Assembly (NCBI GenBank): GCA_031180825.1
Contig: JAPSLM010000003.1
Coordinates: 124,001-188,000, forward strand
Reading direction: 5' to 3'
Origin: Paenibacillus sp.
GTDB taxonomy: Bacteria; Bacillota; Bacilli; Paenibacillales; NBRC-103111
DNA length: 64,000 bases
Shown: positions 16,172 through 24,407 of the stretch, piece by piece
How the letters are laid out: each line of letters starts with the position of its first letter
How positions within the stretch are numbered: position 1 is the first letter of the stretch
Made by a program: the position numbers and the translations under genes
Notes under the pieces: model-generated
What the model was told of the DNA's origin: nothing
Database searches by the model: none
The model's input: the letters and a program-made list of their open reading frames with translations, nothing else

Positions 16172-17389
16172 TTACTTGAATTTGCTCAGCTTGTCGCCAA
16201 AACGCTCGCCGAGTGTCAGGTTCAAGCCTTGAAGTTCTTCGTGGGAAACGGATTCCCGTTTCGGCGCACGCTCTCTTTCGGCTCTCGGCTCGCGGGCCGG
16301 CGCTTCTTCCGTTTCTTTGATGCTGAGCGAAATGCGCTTCTCGTCGGGGTTCATATCCAACACTTTCACTTGAACCTCTTGGCCTTCCTTCAGCACTTCA
16401 AACGGCGTTGCGATGTGGCGGTGTGCGATTTGGGAAATATGAACCAAGCCCTCAACGCCAGGAGCCACTTCGATGAACGCGCCGAACTGCACGATCCGTT
16501 TCACCGTACCGGTGACGATATCCCCGATGCTGATCTTGTTTTTAACGGATTCCCAAGGTCCCGGCTGCGTGGCCTTGATGCTCAAGGAGATGCGCTCGTT
16601 GGCCGGATCCAATTTCAGAACTTGAACGCGGACTTGGTCGCCTTCCTTCACGACTTCAGACGCGTGCTCGACATGATGCCAAGCCATCTCGGAGATATGA
16701 ACGAGTCCGTCCACGCCGCCGATATCGACAAAGGCGCCGAATTGCGTCAAACGTTGAACCGTACCCGTCAGTTCTTGACCGACAGACAGTTTGGAAATCG
16801 TTTCTTGCTTTTTCGCTTCGAACTCTTCATCCAGCACGTCTTTTTGGGAAAGAATGACTTTGTTTTTCTCGCGGTCCATTTCTTTCACGCGCAGACGCAG
16901 CGTGCGGCCTTTGTAATCGCTGAAATCTTCGACGAACGTGCGCTCAACCATGGAAGCCGGAACGAATCCGCGCAGACCTACGTCTACGACAAGACCGCCT
17001 TTTACCACTTCGGCGACCTTCGCTTCGAGGATCGTTTTGTTTTCCATGTCGGCCGCAAGCTTCTCCCACGATTTCTCGCTGTCGACGGCGCGTTTGGAGA
17101 GCACAAGCTTTTCCTTGTTGTCGTCGATGGTAATAACTTTCAGCTCGATGTCTTGACCGATTTGCACGATCTCTTCCGCATTGTCCAATTGGACGGACGA
17201 AAGCTCGCGCAACGGCACGATGCCGTCGTATTTGTAGCCTACGTCGACAACCGCTTGGTCCGCATCCACTTTAATCACTTTGCCGGTAACGATGTCGCCT
17301 TTTTTGATGATGCTGACATTCGCCATGGACTCTTCCTGGGATACCTCTGCGGATTGAACTTCTTGATCGAATTTTGTTTCTTCTGACAT
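16172..17389 (-). CDS. ypfD: Ribosomal protein S1 homologue
   Basis: An RNA-binding protein with four S1 (OB-fold) repeats, spanning about residues 28-95, 113-178, 199-267 and 284-352. It corresponds to Bacillus YpfD, the short Gram-positive S1-like protein that lacks the ribosome-binding repeats of the proteobacterial version. It is 405 residues from the ATG with MSEETKFDQ; TTG two codons earlier is also possible. TAAGGAGGGTAATTGGAC precedes it. It lies between cmk/plsC and fni, as in Bacillus. Its C-terminus is a charged tail (REPRAERERAPKRES). Confidence 0.92.
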   Translation of the reverse strand: MSEETKFDQEVQSAEVSQEESMANVSIIKKGDIVTGKVIKVDADQAVVDVGYKYDGIVPLRELSSVQLDNAEEIVQIGQDIELKVITIDDNKEKLVLSKRAVDSEKSWEKLAADMENKTILEAKVAEVVKGGLVVDVGLRGFVPASMVERTFVEDFSDYKGRTLRLRVKEMDREKNKVILSQKDVLDEEFEAKKQETISKLSVGQELTGTVQRLTQFGAFVDIGGVDGLVHISEMAWHHVEHASEVVKEGDQVRVQVLKLDPANERISLSIKATQPGPWESVKNKISIGDIVTGTVKRIVQFGAFIEVAPGVEGLVHISQIAHRHIATPFEVLKEGQEVQVKVLDMNPDEKRISLSIKETEEAPAREPRAERERAPKRESVSHEELQGLNLTLGERFGDKLSKFK

Positions 17390-17479
17390 GTCCAATTACC
17401 CTCCTTAAACAACCTGACAACGTGTAATGTATTTGGATAAAAATTTACTTCATCATTTTCTTAAGTATACCACAATTTA

Positions 17480-18061
17480 TCATTTCGATTCGTGCTGCTT
17501 GACCATGCTTCGGATCGTGCTCATGATTTTGTCGGTCGCCTGTTCCAAGCCTTCCGAACCGCTGTTCTCAAATTCGCTCAAATCGACTGGAGGACCATAC
17601 ACGATTTTCATTGGCCGAAACGGCTTATAATTGCCGATAATGGCTGCCGGAATGACAACAGCCCCGGTCTTCAATGCCAAGCTGGCCGCTCCCTTTTTAC
17701 CCATGCCTCCCGCGTTGCTGCGCGTCCCTTCAGGGAAAATGCCCATCACTTCCCCATCCTTAAGCAGCTGCATCGACAAGCGAATCGACTCTTTGCTGAC
17801 ACCGCCGCGTTTAACGGGAAATGCTGCAATTCTCGGCAAAACATATCCCAAAACAGGAACGTTAAACAGCTCGGCCTTGGCCATGTAGTGCACCTTTCGC
17901 TTCAACGGGGTGCCCATCAGCGGCGGGTCCCAGTTGCTGGTGTGATTGCCGCACAGAACGACGCCGCCTTCGGCGGGAATGTTCTCAAGTCCTTCCGCCC
18001 GCAAAAAAAATACGGTGCGGAATAAGACGCGGAAAACTCCACGTAAAAAGACGTACAACAT
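17480..18061 (-). CDS. plsC: 1-acyl-sn-glycerol-3-phosphate acyltransferase
   Basis: Adds the second acyl chain to lysophosphatidate, producing phosphatidate. It has 193 residues with one N-terminal membrane segment. The catalytic NHTSNWD motif (H-x4-D, His40 and Asp45) and the substrate motif FPEGTR at 109-114 are present. The start codon is one base after the cmk stop and has GGTGGGGGGCAG upstream, so translation is coupled to cmk. Placed between cmk and ypfD, where Bacillus lacks it. Together with gpsA and plsY the window covers most of phosphatidate synthesis. Confidence 0.9.
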   Translation of the reverse strand: MLYVFLRGVFRVLFRTVFFLRAEGLENIPAEGGVVLCGNHTSNWDPPLMGTPLKRKVHYMAKAELFNVPVLGYVLPRIAAFPVKRGGVSKESIRLSMQLLKDGEVMGIFPEGTRSNAGGMGKKGAASLALKTGAVVIPAAIIGNYKPFRPMKIVYGPPVDLSEFENSGSEGLEQATDKIMSTIRSMVKQHESK

Positions 18062-18062
18062 G

Positions 18063-18743
18063 CTACTGCCCCCCACCGACCCGGAGCTTGCAAAGCCCCA
18101 AAATACGATCCACCACCTGCGGTATCGTCATGTCGGTCGTATCCAGCAGCACGGCATCCGGCGCTTTCACTAGCGGCGAAGCCTCGCGCTGCTCGTCCAT
18201 CCGATCCCGCTCCGCAATATCGCGCTCCAATTGTTCAAGCGTGATATCCGGCTGCGAATCGCAAATTTCTTTAAACCGGCGCTGGGCGCGAACGCTGACG
18301 CTTGCGGTCAAAAACACTTTGACCTCGGCGTCCGGCAGCACATGACTGCCGATATCCCGGCCGTCCATGACAATTCCTTTGCTTCGGGCCATTTCCTGCT
18401 GTTTGGCGGTAAGGATACTGCGAATTTCAGCGATAGAAGCGATTCTGGAGACGTTTCGGGTCACCTCCGCAAGACGAATCATGCCCGTTACGTCTTCGCC
18501 ATCGACAAAGACCATTTGGCCATCGCTGCCCGGCACTAAGCGAATGTCCATACGGCCTGTGAGCGCAATCATGTCCGAGATCTGTTCCGCTTGAAGGCCT
18601 TCCCGTAAAATCTTCCAGGTCACGGCTCGGTACATGGCTCCCGTATCGACATAAACGAAGCCGAGCGCACCGGCGACCAGACGAGCGATCGTACTTTTCC
18701 CCGCTCCCGCCGGACCGTCGATTGCGATGTTAAACTTTTCCAA
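18063..18743 (-). CDS. cmk: Cytidylate kinase
   Basis: Phosphorylates CMP and dCMP with ATP. It is 226 residues, the usual bacterial length. The P-loop GPAGAGKST is at 10-18, VDTGAMYRAVTWKIL follows, and DGRDIGSHVLPDA and the lid RRFKEICDSQ are visible. Translation starts at TTG with GGAGGCCGCATC upstream. The cmk-plsC-ypfD order with one-base spacing suggests one operon. Confidence 0.96.
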   Translation of the reverse strand: MEKFNIAIDGPAGAGKSTIARLVAGALGFVYVDTGAMYRAVTWKILREGLQAEQISDMIALTGRMDIRLVPGSDGQMVFVDGEDVTGMIRLAEVTRNVSRIASIAEIRSILTAKQQEMARSKGIVMDGRDIGSHVLPDAEVKVFLTASVSVRAQRRFKEICDSQPDITLEQLERDIAERDRMDEQREASPLVKAPDAVLLDTTDMTIPQVVDRILGLCKLRVGGGQ

Positions 18744-18783
18744 GATGCGGCCTCCTTACAAAATGAAGCGGACGAGCAGCCTG

Positions 18784-18812
18784 AAAAAAAAACAGGCCGA
18801 AGCCTCGAACGA
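18784..18812 (-). terminator. Weak terminator after the YpfB-like gene
   Basis: GAGGCTTCGGCCTG followed by nine T residues on the minus strand, about 60 bases past the gene end. Confidence 0.5.
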
Positions 18813-18864
18813 AGAAAATTATACCATAGTTTAGCCGTGGATTGCAAAGCTCGCGCAGCCTCCA

Positions 18865-19098
18865 TTATTTTCCTTCCGCGGCCTGAAACCGGGAGACGGA
18901 ATAAGGAAGTCCCTCCAACTGCTCTACCTCGACTAAAATATAGCGGATTCGCGGGTTAAGGAGCAGCAATTGGGAAGCGACCAGCGCAAAGGCGCACCCC
19001 GCCAATGCCCAAGCAATCCAGCGTTCCGCCCGATGGGCAAACTGCAAAAATAATTCTTCGTACCTATCGTCCGATTCATTTTGATTCTTTGTATTCAT
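18865..19098 (-). CDS. ypfB: YpfB-like small membrane protein (DUF5359)
   Basis: A 77-residue protein: a charged N-terminus (MNTKNQNESDDRYEEL), one hydrophobic segment at about 27-46 (AWALAGCAFALVASQLLLL), and an acidic tail (VEVEQLEGLPYS). Position between cmk and the PilZ gene matches Bacillus YpfB. I start at MNTKNQ because of GGGGTGG at six bases; the longer frame would run into unrelated sequence. Function unknown. Confidence 0.6.
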   Translation of the reverse strand: MNTKNQNESDDRYEELFLQFAHRAERWIAWALAGCAFALVASQLLLLNPRIRYILVEVEQLEGLPYSVSRFQAAEGK

Positions 19099-19168
19099 TT
19101 GCGGCCACCCCGTCCCATCCAACATTTGGGGGATAGTGTGTCCGTCATGCCAAGCTATTATGTATGGA

Positions 19169-19822
19169 TTATTTTTTGCGAATATCAAGCTGCCGCTCAA
19201 AGCAGTACCGAATAATTTTTTGGCGGTCGCGGTCCGTGATCTCCGAGAAGCGCATCATGACCTGCTTTTTGCCCGTTTCCAGCTCCTTGACACGCACGAT
19301 TTCGCTTTGAAACGGCACGTGCTCGATCTGGCCGTTTTTGAAAGGAACAAGCAGCCAGCATTCGACGGTGTGGCCGGACTCTACTGGGACGTAGCCTTCG
19401 CATAGAAACGATATGCCTCCGCCCCCGACATCGTCTGTCAGCGATACGAGTTGCAGCTGCTCCGAGAATTTCACGGCGATTTCGAGTACGGCCGGCACGC
19501 GCAAAAAATTGCGGCGCTGTACTTTCGTAATCGATTCGGGATCCGGTTTTTTGATCTGAACAAGCCGGATCACATCATCGGAAAATCCGAGTACGGACGA
19601 GGTAAAGTAATTTTTAATCCCACCCTCGGTTATAAAATAAACGGAAAGCTCGTCGCCCGGATACATGCGCTTCAGCTTCCCCGATTTATCGTTGATAGGA
19701 ACTTCCATGCTGATATACGCATCCGAGACGTCTGCAATCCTGGATTTGTACTCCTGCTTCGCCTCTTCTTCATCGATGGAGTTGATTTGGATAAAAAGCG
19801 TCTGGTTTACTTTCGGCAGCAA
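19169..19822 (-). CDS. motI: PilZ-domain c-di-GMP flagellar brake protein
   Basis: A YcgR/YpfA/MotI-type protein: an N-terminal YcgR domain (about 1-95) and a C-terminal PilZ domain. The c-di-GMP motif RRNFLR (R-x3-R) is at about 104-109, followed by VGGGGISF. In Bacillus MotI binds c-di-GMP and blocks the flagellar stator. I place the start at TTG 19822 with GGGGAGGTGAGCCGA upstream, giving 217 residues; a TTG 13 codons earlier is also open. A flagellar-operon gene and an HD-GYP gene elsewhere in the window fit a motile cell with c-di-GMP signalling. Confidence 0.85.
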   Translation of the reverse strand: MLPKVNQTLFIQINSIDEEEAKQEYKSRIADVSDAYISMEVPINDKSGKLKRMYPGDELSVYFITEGGIKNYFTSSVLGFSDDVIRLVQIKKPDPESITKVQRRNFLRVPAVLEIAVKFSEQLQLVSLTDDVGGGGISFLCEGYVPVESGHTVECWLLVPFKNGQIEHVPFQSEIVRVKELETGKKQVMMRFSEITDRDRQKIIRYCFERQLDIRKK

Positions 19823-19928
19823 TCGGCTCACCTCCCCGGAGTGTAAACTTCGTAAATCCAAGCTTTATTATAGCATGCGAAGAGAATATGGGAAGGGGTG
19901 AGCGCGCGGCGTTCGAAGTTTTGTCGTA

Positions 19929-20130
19929 GCTTCTTTGGAGTGTTGGGGAATGGTGAACGGAACGGTGCGCGGCCTGCGGCGAAATCGCGATTGGCTAATG
20001 CTCAGACACGTTTCAACCTGGTCCCATGGAACAATTTTCCCGTGGAATTGGGACCAGGTCAAAAAACTCGCCGCCAATCGCGATTTCGCCTTCGCCTCAT
20101 CACCGTAAACCGCCCCAAAACAAAAGAAGC
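19929..20130. repeat. 202-bp imperfect palindrome
   Basis: Arms pair at three levels: 19978-19995 with 20073-20090 (perfect 18 bp, GGCGAAATCGCGATTGGC), 20016-20026 with 20049-20059 (perfect 11 bp around CCTGGTCCCA), and outer GCTTCTTT-type arms at 19929-19947 and 20113-20130 (imperfect). The 22-base centre has further weak symmetry. It lies between the PilZ gene and ypeB. Its layout resembles the element at 2403-2662, but the sequences are different. Confidence 0.8.
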
Positions 20131-20138
20131 AAGAATGC

Positions 20139-20166
20139 AAAAAAGCCCGAACGCATCGGGCTTTTG
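20139..20166 (-). terminator. Terminator after ypeB
   Basis: AAAAGCCCGA-TGCGT-TCGGGCTTTT with TTTGCA following on the minus strand; symmetrical and likely bidirectional, 25 bases past the ypeB stop. Confidence 0.8.
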
Positions 20167-20190
20167 GGAAAGGACTAAAAAACATAAACA

Positions 20191-21552
20191 TCAGGTTGGC
20201 GTGACGGCGGCGGCTTCTTCCGCGCCCAAGCGGTCGATCTTCTCTTCCGCGCCGGTCTCGGCGTTGACATAGATCCGGTACAAGCCGCCGTTGACGCGGC
20301 CGATAAACTGGTAGCAGAGCACCTCTTCGTCGATATCGTTCTTGATCAGCGCCTGATTGACGCTGTCCGTCTTAAATTCGGAATTCAGCACTTTGCGGGC
20401 TTCGTCGGCCGTCAGCTTCGGCGCTTTGATCTGGCGGTCCTTCTTCCCGTATACGTAATCGGTTGCTTCGAGCCCCGTCACTTCCCCGTTGTCCAACGCC
20501 ACCTGAACCGCGATCTTTTCCATATAATTGATCACGTTGTTCGTGCGCGCCGCAAATGTCATATTGGCGACGTTGCCGTATTCGTCATAGCTGACAGCGG
20601 TCATGTTTTTATACCCGTGCTCATCCAGGAACTGCGCCGCAATATCGCGCGCCTGCCGCAAGTCGAGCTTCTTCTCGGACACGTTGCGGGAAGCCGCAAA
20701 CCATAAAAGCTGGCCACCTCTTTTCGAATAGTCCAAATGAGCTCCGTCGGCCGTGCCTTGTTTGGGCGCCGTTACGCTAAAGGACTGGTACTCGGTCCCC
20801 GGCCCGTTCTCCACGACCTGCAGACCGGACGGGTCCTGAATGCCAAGAAACTGCGCGGCCTTTTGTTTGATTTCTTCGGCAGTCGCCTCCGGGCCGGAGA
20901 GCATGAGCATGTCCCGCTTCCGGTACATGCTCATGACCGCGGGACTCCAGTTGATTTCCGGGTATTCGCGCACCTTTTTATCCACGGTAGCGAACCCGTC
21001 GACGATGACGTTATCATGCGGCTCCTTCTGCGAAGCCAGGGCCAGTTCGACATCCATCCAGCGCAAGTTGTTCTGGATGACCTTGCTTTGGACCCCGCGC
21101 AAATCTTTGGAAATTTCCGCCGAGCGGTCGTAGAGTGTTTTGAGCGTCTTCATTTCGTTTGCGTCCAGCGGATTTTTGGATAGGTCGCGGACCGCCGCCC
21201 GATAAGCAAAATTCGAAATATTAGCCAAAAACTCCTCGGTTTTGTTAAAAGGCAGCAAGGCCAGCGGCAGTTGGCTGATTTCGTGCTGCGCTTCGCTCGT
21301 GATCCGCCAAACGTTGATCAGCCCTTTTTTGTAGGCGTCTTGGGATGTGGAATTTACCGCAAGCGTGTTGCCGAGCTCCGTGTGCAGCTTGTCCACGTGA
21401 AACGACAAATCGTGGAATGCCCGTTGGTATTGGTTTTCCGCCTTAATCAAGACGGAGTTTTTCTCTTGATGCTCCAAGTAGCCCCAGACCCCGGTGCCGA
21501 TGAGCGCCACCAAAAGAATCGGAAACATGACCATGCTCAGTCTTTTGTACAT
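20191..21552 (-). CDS. ypeB: Germination protein YpeB
   Basis: YpeB stabilises the cortex-lytic enzyme SleB in the spore and keeps it inactive until germination. It has 453 residues: an N-terminal signal anchor (RLSMVMFPILLVALIGTGVW), the YpeB N-domain to about 235, then three PepSY-type repeats in the C-terminal half (for example YNVSEKKLDL... and VTGLEATDYVYG). The start MYKRLSMV is preceded by AGGGAGATTTCTCGAAC. In Bacillus sleB lies directly upstream in the same operon; here no sleB is adjacent. A small zinc-ribbon gene and prsW sit upstream instead. Confidence 0.93.
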   Translation of the reverse strand: MYKRLSMVMFPILLVALIGTGVWGYLEHQEKNSVLIKAENQYQRAFHDLSFHVDKLHTELGNTLAVNSTSQDAYKKGLINVWRITSEAQHEISQLPLALLPFNKTEEFLANISNFAYRAAVRDLSKNPLDANEMKTLKTLYDRSAEISKDLRGVQSKVIQNNLRWMDVELALASQKEPHDNVIVDGFATVDKKVREYPEINWSPAVMSMYRKRDMLMLSGPEATAEEIKQKAAQFLGIQDPSGLQVVENGPGTEYQSFSVTAPKQGTADGAHLDYSKRGGQLLWFAASRNVSEKKLDLRQARDIAAQFLDEHGYKNMTAVSYDEYGNVANMTFAARTNNVINYMEKIAVQVALDNGEVTGLEATDYVYGKKDRQIKAPKLTADEARKVLNSEFKTDSVNQALIKNDIDEEVLCYQFIGRVNGGLYRIYVNAETGAEEKIDRLGAEEAAAVTPT

Positions 21553-21659
21553 GTTCGAGAAATCTCCCTTCATCAGCAAAACTTGGGCTTAGTTTTCGCC
21601 TGAAGCGAGACGGATTATTCACGAAGCGCAGGACATCGCAATTCAAAGGTTCCTCAAAG

Positions 21660-21690
21660 AAAAAAGCCGGCGCTTGGCCGACTTTTTTCC
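21660..21690 (-). terminator. Terminator after the small zinc-ribbon gene
   Basis: AGTCGGCC...GCCGGCTTTTTTC on the minus strand, four bases beyond the 54-residue gene. Confidence 0.75.
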
Positions 21691-21693
21691 GGG

Positions 21694-21858
21694 CTAGAAA
21701 TCAAGAGTCTCGATATCGAAATCTTTTTCGTTGTTGCAAATGCACTGCTTGAACCCGGTATCGATCTTTTCCTTTTCTTTCCGGCCCTTCAAGATGAATT
21801 TCTCGCCGCACTGCTTGCAGCGGATGGCGACTTTTATGCGCGGACTAACGGCATCCAT
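21694..21858 (-). CDS. Small zinc-ribbon protein
   Basis: A 54-residue protein starting MDAVSPRIKVAIRC. It has CKQCGEKF (Cys14-x2-Cys17) and, about 20 residues later, CIC (Cys40, Cys42), which could bind one Zn. The segment between is rich in Lys and Gly (KGRKEKEKIDTG). GGAGGGATTTGA precedes the ATG, and a strong terminator follows, which supports expression although the gene is short. No family known to me fits. It sits where sleB would be in Bacillus, between prsW and ypeB. Confidence 0.7.
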   Translation of the reverse strand: MDAVSPRIKVAIRCKQCGEKFILKGRKEKEKIDTGFKQCICNNEKDFDIETLDF

Positions 21859-21914
21859 TCAAATCCCTCCGGTACCACCAATGGTTTGTATCATATCCAT
21901 TATGGTCATTCCGG

Positions 21915-22607
21915 CTAAATTTTAACCTGATCCTCCCGCGTGGCGACCCTCAGCGGCGATTTCGCATTGGCCCGGTTCACTTTGCGCAAGCTGCGCAGCC
22001 ACAAAAAACACATGAGCGGCACCATGAACCATACCCAGTACGCTTTGCTTAGGAGCAGCGTATAATCGAACACCCCATGCCAGAATACCGGCAGCGCCAG
22101 CGCCATAATCAAATGCCTGCGGGTACGCTCCGGCGTAAACTTGGCTTTTCCAAAATGATAGCCCATCATGACGCCGAACATGGCGTGACCGGAAACCGGC
22201 AGGAACGCCCGGATCATCAGCGAGGAAAAGCTCGAACTGTTCAAAAACGCATAAAACACGTTTTCCAGCGTGGCGAATCCGAGCGAGACCGCTACCGCGT
22301 ACACGATGCCGTCATACGGTTCGTCGAACGACGCATGCTTGTAAGTAACGAAATAAACCAAAAACCACTTGAAAAATTCCTCCGGCAGCGAAGACGTGAG
22401 GAACGAAAAAACGAACGGGTCCTCGCCGAGCCCCTGTACCAGAGCCCGCTGCAGCACCATAACCGGGAAAACGATCAGAACGCCGAACAAGAACAGCTTG
22501 ATCACCAACGAGATCGGCTCCGTATCGTAACGGTCTTTTAAATAGAAATAGGCCAGCAGAGCGACACCCGGCGCTGTAGCCGCCGTCAGGACAGTTAAGA
22601 CGCTCAA
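21915..22607 (-). CDS. prsW: Intramembrane metalloprotease PrsW
   Basis: The site-1 protease that cleaves anti-sigma factor RsiW in Bacillus to activate sigma-W; the family also sheds other membrane proteins. It has 230 residues and about seven membrane segments. The active-site motifs are SLPEEFFKWFLVYF (EExxK), YAVAVSLGFATLENVFYA (about 110-127) with the essential Glu, and SGHAMFGVMMGYHFG. Translation starts at TTG with GGAGGAGAGACACT upstream. In Bacillus prsW lies next to sleB-ypeB, so the neighbourhood is kept except for sleB. Confidence 0.93.
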   Translation of the reverse strand: MSVLTVLTAATAPGVALLAYFYLKDRYDTEPISLVIKLFLFGVLIVFPVMVLQRALVQGLGEDPFVFSFLTSSLPEEFFKWFLVYFVTYKHASFDEPYDGIVYAVAVSLGFATLENVFYAFLNSSSFSSLMIRAFLPVSGHAMFGVMMGYHFGKAKFTPERTRRHLIMALALPVFWHGVFDYTLLLSKAYWVWFMVPLMCFLWLRSLRKVNRANAKSPLRVATREDQVKI

Positions 22608-22798
22608 AGTGTCTCTCCTCCGTCACAATGGTTTAAACCCGCTCGCGGCAACGGCCGGCCCCCGCGACTTCGCGGATGCCGACCGTGATACGGGCAGGCG
22701 CTTGTTGATTTTTTTATCTTACGAATATTATAGACATTTTGCATGGCTTTTTCCATCATTTCTTGAAATCCGGCATACACTTCCGCTATCGCCCGGCT

Positions 22799-24319
22799 TC
22801 AAGCGCTTCCTTCTTCCGCTTCCGCGAAACGCGCCTGCTGGTCGTAAAACCGGAGCGGAATGGTCGCCAGCGTCCCATTGCGGTGCTTCAGAAGCTGCAG
22901 ACTCGAGCGTATCCCGTTGGCGGACGATCCGCCCGGCTCCGGCTTTAGGCGCATAATGACGTCGGCTGAAGCTTCGGCCCCTTCCGGCAGACGTTCTTCT
23001 CCGATATCCGAAGGAACGGCCGCAATAACCGGGCCTCCCCACTCCTTGGACCAATGCTTGAGCATATAAGCGATGATAGTCTGATGCTCGGCCGACGAGC
23101 GGGGCGGATTGGGCAGCCCGCCTGCCGGGATACGGTTAATATGGTCGATGAATACGACGGGCGTCCTGCCGGACATCCCTGCAATCCGCTCGATATTAGC
23201 CATAACGCGGTCGATTGTGGAATCGGGCGAGCATTCGATCGTCCAAAGCATGCTGCTGATAGGCATATAGCGTTTATTGGCTTCAACCACTTGCCGCGGT
23301 TCGATCTTGCCGCTGAGCACGTTCTGCGGCTCGGTGCCGATGAGTCTGGCTATGCTTCGCGCCCAAAGCTCGAAGCCCGTCATATCCCAGGAAACATAGA
23401 CGACCGGCGTTTGGTGCAAGGCGATATGGTCCGCCATTTGCTTCATGAGCATCGTTTTACCCGAAGAAACGGCCCCCGCCAGCAAATACAGCCCGCTCCG
23501 AAGCCCGCCGAATAACGCTTCGTCCAGCGCGGCGAATCCGGTTGGCACGCCCGACGCTTGTCCGCGATACCGTTTCATGAATTCTTCAGTATATATGGTA
23601 ATATTTTTCGTATCCGGGGCAATCGGAAGCAGCATCGTCTCTTCCATCGTTTCATTTAACAGCCGCAGGAACGAATCCAGCGGATTTTGCACCCGCACGA
23701 AGAACTCGTTGACGTCGCGGATCGACTCGGGCAGCTGCATGACGAACGTTTGCTTGGCCGTCGATTGCAGCATCGCCTGGATTCTGACGCTTTCCCGGCG
23801 CCCCGCTTCGTCGTTGCCCAGACAAATAAATACCCGCTTGTCCCGCAGCTTGTCCGCATGAATTTCTTTAAAGGACATCCAGATCGGCACGCATACCGCC
23901 GGAAGGCGCGCTTGGGCCAGGCTGAGTACATCGAACACACCGCCGCACACGATGACGTCCTCCGTCTGCTCCAGAATAGGCTCGTTGAATAAATAGTCGC
24001 CCTCTCCGAGCAGCGATTTGTATTTCGGCTCGCGCTGGTCGAGCGACCGTCCGATTAAGTCGACCGCGGCCCCGTCCACATTCGTAATCGGAATAATGAT
24101 GCGATTCTCAAAAAAATCCCCCAGCTTGCCCGAGCTGACGTAAAACCCGAACTTGCCCGGCTCAAAGCCGATGCGATAATGCTCCGCCGTCTCCGGATGA
24201 ATGCCCCGGCGCTCCAAATACGCATAGGCTTCTTCCCGAAGCTGCTTATGGTAATGGGCAACAAGCTCCTCCAAATCAAACGCGGTCTTGGCTGCGCCAA
24301 GGTGTTGAACTTCGCTCAT
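22799..24319 (-). CDS. Primase-helicase fusion with degenerate TOPRIM site
   Basis: A 506-residue protein with a DnaG-like N-terminal half and a DnaB-like RecA ATPase half. DnaG-type start: ERRGIHPETAEHYRIGF at about 36-52 and FFENRIIIPI near 69-78, without the zinc-binding domain. The TOPRIM catalytic Glu is replaced: GGVFD at 126-130 where primases have EGYMD; the D-x-D motif is GND at 168-170 instead of DGD. The helicase half is intact: GLRSGLYLLAG, Walker A GAVSSGKT at 282-289, Walker B VVFID at 388-392. So ATPase/helicase function is likely, RNA-primer synthesis unlikely. GGGGGGAGGAACGTC precedes the ATG. It stands between prsW and mecA, far from phage genes. Confidence 0.85.
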   Translation of the reverse strand: MSEVQHLGAAKTAFDLEELVAHYHKQLREEAYAYLERRGIHPETAEHYRIGFEPGKFGFYVSSGKLGDFFENRIIIPITNVDGAAVDLIGRSLDQREPKYKSLLGEGDYLFNEPILEQTEDVIVCGGVFDVLSLAQARLPAVCVPIWMSFKEIHADKLRDKRVFICLGNDEAGRRESVRIQAMLQSTAKQTFVMQLPESIRDVNEFFVRVQNPLDSFLRLLNETMEETMLLPIAPDTKNITIYTEEFMKRYRGQASGVPTGFAALDEALFGGLRSGLYLLAGAVSSGKTMLMKQMADHIALHQTPVVYVSWDMTGFELWARSIARLIGTEPQNVLSGKIEPRQVVEANKRYMPISSMLWTIECSPDSTIDRVMANIERIAGMSGRTPVVFIDHINRIPAGGLPNPPRSSAEHQTIIAYMLKHWSKEWGGPVIAAVPSDIGEERLPEGAEASADVIMRLKPEPGGSSANGIRSSLQLLKHRNGTLATIPLRFYDQQARFAEAEEGSA

Positions 24320-24335
24320 GACGTTCCTCCCCCCG

Positions 24336-24380
24336 CAAAAAAAGCATTCCGCAAAAACAATACTGTTTTTGAGAATGCTT
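24336..24380 (-). terminator. Terminator after mecA
   Basis: AAGCATTCTCAAAAACA...TGTTTTTGCGGAATGCTT followed by TTTTTTTGC on the minus strand: a strong 17-bp interrupted stem. Confidence 0.85.
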
Positions 24381-24407
24381 ACGATTCATTAAGCCGAACA
24401 AGCGTCG

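Larger units (their letters stand above)
19823..20190. other. Gene-free 368-bp stretch with large palindrome and ypeB terminator
   Basis: No gene is supported here. The stretch holds upstream sequence of the PilZ gene, a 202-bp imperfect palindrome (19929-20130) and the ypeB terminator (20139-20166). Confidence 0.7.
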
